From an uncultured Actinomycetes bacterium (GTDB lineage: Bacteria; Actinomycetota; Actinomycetes; Nanopelagicales; Nanopelagicaceae): DNA of 6,018 nucleotides. Position numbers and translations under genes: made by a program. The stretch covers positions 1 to 6,018 of the forward strand of contig CAJAFH010000059.1 of the NCBI GenBank assembly GCA_903939005.1, written 5' to 3'. Shown here piece by piece: positions 5,618 through 6,018 of this stretch. The notes below the pieces were generated by a model. It was not told the DNA's origin and made no database searches. It saw only the letters and a list, made by a program, of their open reading frames with translations. Every line of letters begins with the position of its first letter. The first letter of the stretch is position 1.

Positions 5618-6018
5618 ATGAGCGCATTTCTAGGTGGCAGTAGCCGGCAATCTTTACAGGTTGCTCGCGGTGCACTTGATGTTGCCGTAAAAGGCGCAAC
5701 AGGTGCTGCAGCTTCATCGTTAAGCGCTGAACTCTTTGTTGTGGCGAAGACTCTGCATGGTTCACTTTCATTACGTCGTGCGATCACTGATCCATCACGT
5801 GATGCCAGCGCCAAAGAAACTCTCGTTAAAGATCTATTCAAATCTCTATCAGCTCCAGCAATTGATTTAACTGCCAAAGTTTCATCACTTCGCTGGTCAA
5901 ACTCAGGTGATCTAGTAAACGTGCTTGAGCAATTGGCGATTGAAGCGCAAGCATCTGCAGCCAATATCGATGGCGCTCTAGATCGCGTAGAAGATGAGCT
6001 ATTTGCAGCTGAACAGGC
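5618..6018 (+). CDS. atpH: F1Fo ATP synthase subunit delta (OSCP), 3' truncated by window edge
   Basis: The frame opens at ATG 5618, 12 bp after the atpF stop, and stays open for 133 codons to the right edge. Subunit delta sits on top of F1 and binds the C-terminus of b, joining the stator to the alpha3-beta3 head. Visible are the N-terminal 'SSRQSLQVARGALD' (8-21), the helical stretch 'SAELFVVAKTLHGSLSLRRAITDPS' region (36-60; the S-L-R-R-x-x-x-D-P pattern is typical of actinobacterial delta), 'SSLRWSNSGDLVNVLEQLA' (89-107) and 'LDRVEDELFAAEQ' (120-132). The ribosome binding site is a weak purine stretch (AAGAGAAAGAGA, 5604-5615). About half of a normal delta subunit is present. By gene order, atpA, atpG, atpD and atpC should follow. 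Confidence 0.93.
   Translation, partial: MSAFLGGSSRQSLQVARGALDVAVKGATGAAASSLSAELFVVAKTLHGSLSLRRAITDPSRDASAKETLVKDLFKSLSAPAIDLTAKVSSLRWSNSGDLVNVLEQLAIEAQASAANIDGALDRVEDELFAAEQ

Noticed and set aside
5793..5804. Perfect 12-bp palindrome CATCACGTGATG inside atpH.
   Set aside because: A window of this size should hold about one or two such palindromes by chance, and it has no loop, so it is a poor hairpin; no regulatory context.
5455..5964. Long open frame on the minus strand across the end of atpF and the start of atpH (about 169 codons).
   Set aside because: It is antisense to two clear ATP synthase genes, its translation is Ser/Arg/Ala-rich low-complexity with no recognisable domain, and I see no ribosome binding site. 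Biased codons on the real strand explain it.

Overview
This is a 6 kb stretch of a conserved actinobacterial housekeeping cluster, entirely on the + strand. The gene order is prmC (3' end) - sua5/yrdC-like gene - glyA - wecA-type transferase - atpI-like gene - atpZ - atpB - atpE - atpF - atpH (5' part). The order prmC-sua5-(glyA)-rfe/wecA-atpI-atpBEFH is the arrangement known from Mycobacterium and Streptomyces. Base composition, however, is only around the mid-40s % GC in the lines I counted, and TTA/CTA/CTT leucine codons and AT-ending codons are common. Short intergenic gaps, overlapping genes and moderate GC together suggest a streamlined, low-GC actinobacterium such as the freshwater acI lineage (Nanopelagicales). 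That assignment is inference from gene order and composition, not from a database match.

Layout. Bases 1-819 hold translation-related genes: the end of the release-factor glutamine methyltransferase, overlapping by 4 bp a YrdC-fold protein whose active-site motifs are strongly altered. Bases 850-2115 encode a complete serine hydroxymethyltransferase (one-carbon supply). Bases 2131-3222 encode a polytopic polyprenyl-phosphate sugar-phosphate transferase (first step of a cell-surface glycan), which overlaps by 8 bp a four-helix AtpI-like protein (3215-3643). A two-helix AtpZ protein follows (3658-3849). After a 138-bp intergenic region with a stem-loop and a candidate promoter, the F1Fo ATP synthase genes begin: subunit a (3988-4776), c (4812-5015), b (5072-5605) and delta (5618 to beyond the right edge). 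Together a, c and b form the membrane proton channel and stator, and delta joins the stator to F1, whose genes presumably follow.

I found no mobile element, CRISPR array, RNA gene or unknown defence-type system, and I do not think this window hides a new multi-gene system. The observation most worth following is the YrdC-like protein. It sits exactly where the threonylcarbamoyl-AMP synthase gene belongs, but it has lost the PT(D/E)T-x-YG, KxR and SxN signatures while keeping the rest of the fold. Secondary points are two perfect 8-bp hairpins inside the 3' end of atpF, a local GC bump over atpZ and the atp upstream region, and a c-subunit with an altered glycine packing motif.
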